Origin: Beijerinckiaceae bacterium
GTDB lineage: Bacteria; Pseudomonadota; Alphaproteobacteria; Rhizobiales; Beijerinckiaceae
Assembly (NCBI GenBank): GCA_947456315.1
Contig: CANGRU010000080.1
Span: 1 to 7,218, forward strand
Length of the DNA: 7,218 nt
Direction of reading: 5' to 3'
Part shown: piece by piece, positions 5,392-7,218 of the stretch
How the letters are laid out: every line of letters begins with the position of its first letter
Numbering within the stretch: position 1 is the stretch's first letter
The notes under the pieces: model-generated
What the model saw: the letters and a program-made list of their open reading frames with translations, nothing else
What the model was told of the DNA's origin: nothing
Database searches by the model: none
Position numbers and translations under genes: made by a program

Positions 5392-6263
5392 CGCGATCAT
5401 CCTTTGCAACGGCGCTTGGCTTCGGCGCGATCCTGTTGTGGTCAACCCTGCCTTTGCTGACAGCCATCAGCGCCACCATGCCGCCGTTTCAAATGACCGC
5501 TGTGACATTTGCCATTGGCGGTCTGTCAGGTCTGCTGGTGCTTGTCCTGCGTGGTGAGACGCATGTGTTGAAACAAGGCTGGCGCGCTTGGGCTGTGGGG
5601 GCGGGCGGCCTGTTTCTCTACCACGTGTTTTATTTTGCGGCCTTGCGCTCCGCACCACCGGCTGAAGCCAGCCTCGTCAATCATCTCTGGCCTTTGCTGA
5701 TTGTTCTGTTTTCAGCTTTTCTGCCGGGCGAGCATTTGGCTTTGCGCCATGTGGTCGGGGCAGGCCTTGCCTTTGCCGGCTTGCTGGCTTTGTTGTCTGG
5801 CAAAGGCGAGGCATTAACAGCTTTGCAAACGGGTCATGTGCTGGCTTTTGGTGCGGCACTCACTTGGGCCGCCTATTCGCTTTTGTCGCGCCGTCTTGTG
5901 CATGTGCCCAGTGGGGCCGTGGCAGGCTTTTGTCTGGCGACATCAATACTTGCGGCGCTCGCGCATGGGGTGAGTGAAGAAACCCGCTGGCCTGCAACCA
6001 CCTTTGAATGGGGTGCCATTCTGGTGCTGGGTCTCGGGCCGGTGGGCGGTGCATTCTTCTTGTGGGATCACGGTGTGAAACATGGCGACATTCGCTTGCT
6101 GGGCACGCTTGCCTATGCCGCGCCTGTTCTTGCAACCATCTGGTTGGTGCTGGCAGGATTTGCAGAGGCCCATCTGGCGCTGGGTCTGGCGTGTGCGCTG
6201 ATTGTGGGCGGTGCTTTTGTGGCCGCGCGCGGGCCGAAGAAAGTTGCCTTGCCGACGCTCTGA
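5388..6263 (+). CDS. EamA/DMT-family exporter, YddG-like
   Basis: Inner-membrane drug/metabolite transporter of 291 residues with about ten hydrophobic helices arranged as two EamA repeats. Resemblance to E. coli YddG, an aromatic amino acid exporter, is seen in the N-terminal LLWSTLPLL (16-24), LVNHLWPLLIVLFSAFL (96-112, YddG having NYLWP), TWAAYSLLSRR (159-169) and the FFLWDHGVKHGDIRLLGTLAYAAPVLAT segment (223-250). The substrate is therefore plausibly amino acids or related metabolites, but the family is too broad to be sure. The start is GTG 5388, which overlaps the zur stop by 4 bases; there is no Shine-Dalgarno sequence before it, so expression probably depends on ribosomes finishing zur. 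In-frame codons upstream lie within zur and add a non-membrane, arginine-rich stretch, so I rejected them. A short hairpin follows the stop. Confidence 0.85.
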   Translation: MTRSSFATALGFGAILLWSTLPLLTAISATMPPFQMTAVTFAIGGLSGLLVLVLRGETHVLKQGWRAWAVGAGGLFLYHVFYFAALRSAPPAEASLVNHLWPLLIVLFSAFLPGEHLALRHVVGAGLAFAGLLALLSGKGEALTALQTGHVLAFGAALTWAAYSLLSRRLVHVPSGAVAGFCLATSILAALAHGVSEETRWPATTFEWGAILVLGLGPVGGAFFLWDHGVKHGDIRLLGTLAYAAPVLATIWLVLAGFAEAHLALGLACALIVGGAFVAARGPKKVALPTL

Positions 6264-6266
6264 AAA

Positions 6267-6290
6267 AGCGTTTCACTGACGCTATTGTTT
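6267..6290 (+). terminator. Weak hairpin plus T-rich tail after the exporter gene
   Basis: AGCGT (6267-6271) and ACGCT (6279-6283) can form a 5-bp stem with a 7-base loop, followed by ATTGTTT. It sits 4 bases after the exporter stop codon. The stem is short, so read-through into the small gene at 6310 is possible. Confidence 0.35.
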
Positions 6291-6300
6291 TGTCACTTTT

Positions 6301-6304
6301 GAGG
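6301..6304 (+). promoter_or_regulatory. Ribosome binding site of the small basic protein
   Basis: GAGG lies 5 bases upstream of the ATG at 6310. It supports this short gene being translated. Confidence 0.45.
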
Positions 6305-6309
6305 CCGTC

Positions 6310-6585
6310 ATGCTGAAGCGCGTTTTGCTCGGCGCATGTGTGGTGAATTTTGTCTCGCCTGCGCTGGCAATAGCTTTGCTCGCGCCGCGCCCTCATCTGC
6401 CACCGGTGATATTCGAGGTGCGCTCTTTGTCGGTGCCCTGCGCCTGTCGCCCGCGTGCCATCAAACGCCTGGCGGTTGCCAAGCCCAAAAAGACGATCAC
6501 CATCATCACTGTTTCGGTGACGGCCCGCGAAGAGCGCCGCCGTAAGAAGCGCTATGACATTCCAGACATTCCGAAGCGCAAATGA
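6310..6585 (+). CDS. Small basic exported protein, unrecognised
   Basis: I do not recognise this 91-residue protein. It begins with a plausible Sec signal peptide: K3 and R4, a hydrophobic core VLLGACVVNFV, and SPALA at 16-20 as a cleavage site. This leaves a mature chain of about 71 residues. The mature part contains a Cys-Ala-Cys pair (C44, C46), a short beta-prone stretch KTITIITVSV (61-70) and a very basic tail, including EERRRKKR (74-81) and a PDIPKRK end (85-91). The charge would be strongly positive. Support for a real gene is an ATG with GAGG five bases upstream (6301-6304), a signal-peptide-like N-terminus, and a stop codon directly abutting a strong terminator. C10 in LLGAC is too close to the N-terminus and has a poor lipobox, so a lipoprotein is unlikely. 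The function is unknown. Confidence 0.68.
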   Translation: MLKRVLLGACVVNFVSPALAIALLAPRPHLPPVIFEVRSLSVPCACRPRAIKRLAVAKPKKTITIITVSVTAREERRRKKRYDIPDIPKRK

Positions 6586-6613
6586 AAAAGCCCGGCACTG
6601 AGGCCGGGCTTTT
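6586..6613 (+). terminator. Strong bidirectional rho-independent terminator
   Basis: Perfect 11-bp inverted repeat (AAAAGCCCGGC at 6586-6596, GCCGGGCTTTT at 6603-6613) with loop ACTGAG. The GC core is flanked by A-run and T-run, so it works on either strand. It begins directly after the stop codon of the small basic protein and lies 24 bases downstream of the rpmF stop, and so ends both convergent units. Confidence 0.9.
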
Positions 6614-6619
6614 CAAAAT

Positions 6620-6636
6620 CTTTCAAAGGCTGAAAG
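6620..6636 (-). other. Short hairpin just after rpmF
   Basis: CTTTCA (6620-6625) and TGAAAG (6631-6636) form a 6-bp stem with a 5-base loop, immediately downstream of the rpmF stop on the minus strand. It is AT-rich and weak. It may protect the mRNA end, or it may be a chance repeat next to the strong terminator. Confidence 0.25.
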
Positions 6637-6637
6637 C

Positions 6638-6823
6638 TCAGTCCTTCGACTTCACCTTGAGGATCTGGCGACCGCGGTACATGCCGGTCTTCAGGTCGAC
6701 GTGGTGGGGACGGCGCAGCTCGCCCGAATCCTTGTCTTCGACATAGGTCGGCTGAGCCAGAGCGTCGGCCGAGCGGCGGAAGCCGCGCTTCATCGGGGAG
6801 GTCTTTCGCTTCGGAACTGCCAT
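6638..6823 (-). CDS. rpmF: 50S ribosomal protein L32
   Basis: Structural protein of the large ribosomal subunit, 61 residues, full length. The N-terminus [10 protein letters not shown] and the following RRSADAL...[17 protein letters not shown] and [12 protein letters not shown] stretches are diagnostic for alphaproteobacterial L32. The cysteine pairs found in zinc-binding L32 versions are absent, so this is the zinc-independent form that is usual in this group. The start is the ATG at 6823-6821, with GGAG six bases upstream (plus 6830-6833). The frame extends 12 codons upstream, but all L32 proteins start at MAVPK. It is divergent from the prenyl diphosphate synthase gene, with its own promoter-like element, and ends at a strong terminator, which suggests a single-gene unit. 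The yceD-rpmF-plsX arrangement of enterobacteria is not present. Confidence 0.97.
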   Translation of the reverse strand: MAVPKRKTSPMKRGFRRSADALAQPTYVEDKDSGELRRPHHVDLKTGMYRGRQILKVKSKD

Positions 6824-6888
6824 TGTGGTCTCCATGGGGGCCACGCATTGGGCGGCCACTCGAATTCAAGGCGCGTTCCATACACGGG

Positions 6889-6894
6889 ATTATA
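6889..6894 (-). promoter_or_regulatory. Candidate -10 box of the rpmF promoter
   Basis: A perfect TATAAT on the minus strand, 65 bases upstream of the rpmF ATG. It would give a leader of roughly 60 bases. No convincing -35 hexamer sits 16-18 bases further upstream, where the sequence is GC-rich, so activity may need an activator or other contacts. Confidence 0.5.
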
Positions 6895-6921
6895 GCCTCT
6901 GGCTAGGGTCCCCGGCCCGAT

Positions 6922-6939
6922 TTGCCTGACGGGAGGCAA
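6922..6939. promoter_or_regulatory. Palindromic site in the rpmF/ispA divergent region
   Basis: TTGCCT and AGGCAA form a perfect 6-bp inverted repeat separated by GACGGG. Its nearest edge lies 27 bases upstream of the rpmF -10 box, roughly the -40 to -55 region of that promoter, where an activator or repressor could bind. The bound protein is unknown and chance is possible. The rest of 6824-7044 holds only GC-rich sequence, with no gene or other clear signal. Confidence 0.3.
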
Positions 6940-7044
6940 TTTCTTGGGGTGGGGCGGCTCGCAGGGCCTCCGGCTGGGGGGAGGGGTTGCAATTCTGGCC
7001 CGCCCCGCGTTTCTTGGCCGCTCTGGAGACGAAAGGGAAGCCCA

Positions 7045-7218
7045 TTGAGCGCCGCATTTGAGACAAGGCTCACAACCATAGCCGATCAGGTGGAAGCGGC
7101 TCTGGAGGCCCTCCTGTCCCCTCAGGCCCGCCCCGGCGAGGTCCGCAGGCCCGCCCGCCTGCTGGCTGCCATGCGCCATGCGGCACTGGGCGGGGGCAAG
7201 CGCCTGCGGCCCTTCCTC
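7045..7218 (+). CDS. ispA: Farnesyl/geranylgeranyl diphosphate synthase (3' partial)
   Basis: N-terminal 58 residues of a short-chain trans-prenyl diphosphate synthase, which condenses isopentenyl diphosphate with allylic diphosphates to make farnesyl (C15) or longer precursors of quinones, hopanoids or carotenoids. The diagnostic stretch is MRHAALGGGKRLRPFL at residues 43-58, the conserved GGKR-RP region that binds isopentenyl diphosphate. The DDxxD motifs lie beyond the window edge. The start is TTG 7045, with GGGAAG (7035-7040) four bases upstream. The protein begins LSAAFETRL, a usual N-terminus for this family, and no ATG is available before residue 43. Chain length, and hence the exact enzyme, cannot be told from this fragment; the symbol is tentative. 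The gene is divergent from rpmF. Confidence 0.85.
   Translation, partial: MSAAFETRLTTIADQVEAALEALLSPQARPGEVRRPARLLAAMRHAALGGGKRLRPFL

Noticed and set aside
6310..6345. Small basic protein as a lipoprotein (LLGAC at residues 6-10)
   Set aside because: The cysteine is at residue 10 with too short a hydrophobic core before it and Gly at the -2 position. Cleavage after SPALA fits better.
5860..6396. 178-codon minus-strand open frame over the exporter gene and the small protein start
   Set aside because: Arg/Pro/His/Gln-rich shadow of a membrane protein gene, with no supporting start signal or motif.
6824..6859. 12-residue N-terminal extension of L32
   Set aside because: L32 proteins begin at MAVPK, and a well-placed GGAG precedes that ATG.
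6790..7179. 129-codon minus-strand open frame over the rpmF/ispA region
   Set aside because: It overlaps the L32 start and the prenyl synthase start, and its Pro/Gly/Arg-rich product reflects GC-rich DNA.
1..7218. Mobile elements, CRISPR arrays, tRNA/rRNA genes, toxin-antitoxin or defence genes
   Set aside because: No terminal repeats, transposase motifs, regularly spaced repeats, RNA gene signatures or defence domains were seen on either strand.

Overview
The window looks like ordinary chromosomal DNA of an alphaproteobacterium, most likely of the Hyphomicrobiales (Rhizobiales) type. The grounds are moderately high G+C, a cysteine-free L32 of the alphaproteobacterial type, a bacterial relative of the ETF-beta lysine methyltransferase (a member is known from Agrobacterium), a stand-alone PilZ protein and a class C (alphaproteobacterial-style) 3-hydroxybutyrate dehydrogenase. 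I see no insertion sequence, phage gene, tRNA, rRNA or CRISPR array. All assignments come from reading the sequence, with no database search.

Layout, left to right. Positions 1-869 hold the 3' part of a TctC/Bug-type periplasmic solute-binding protein, cut by the window edge. A 12-helix MFS permease follows at 947-2137, with a TTG start. A tightly packed, apparently co-translated trio then runs on the + strand: a PilZ protein with a C-terminal leucine zipper (2190-2624), a hydroxypyruvate isomerase (2621-3421) and an ETF-beta-type protein lysine methyltransferase (3418-4095). Both junctions are 4-base GTGA overlaps. The trio meets a convergent minus-strand 3-hydroxybutyrate dehydrogenase, bdhA (4062-4847), with a 34-base tail-to-tail overlap of the coding regions.

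Divergent from bdhA is a second coupled pair on the + strand: a Zur-like Fur-family repressor (4957-5391) and a YddG-like EamA/DMT exporter (5388-6263), again joined by GTGA. A small, very basic exported protein (6310-6585) ends in a strong bidirectional terminator (6586-6613), which it shares with minus-strand rpmF (ribosomal protein L32, 6638-6823). After a 221-base divergent intergenic region, the first 58 codons of a farnesyl/geranylgeranyl diphosphate synthase gene (7045-7218) run off the right edge.

The genes form several small transcription units rather than one pathway. A carbon-metabolism theme (hydroxypyruvate/glyoxylate, ketone body/PHB turnover, electron transfer flavoprotein modification) can be seen in the middle of the window. 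The points most worth following are the PilZ-isomerase-lysine methyltransferase unit, the GCN4-like zipper on the PilZ protein, a possible leaderless zur mRNA, the zur-exporter coupling and the unrecognised small basic exported protein. I found no clear sign of a wholly new system.
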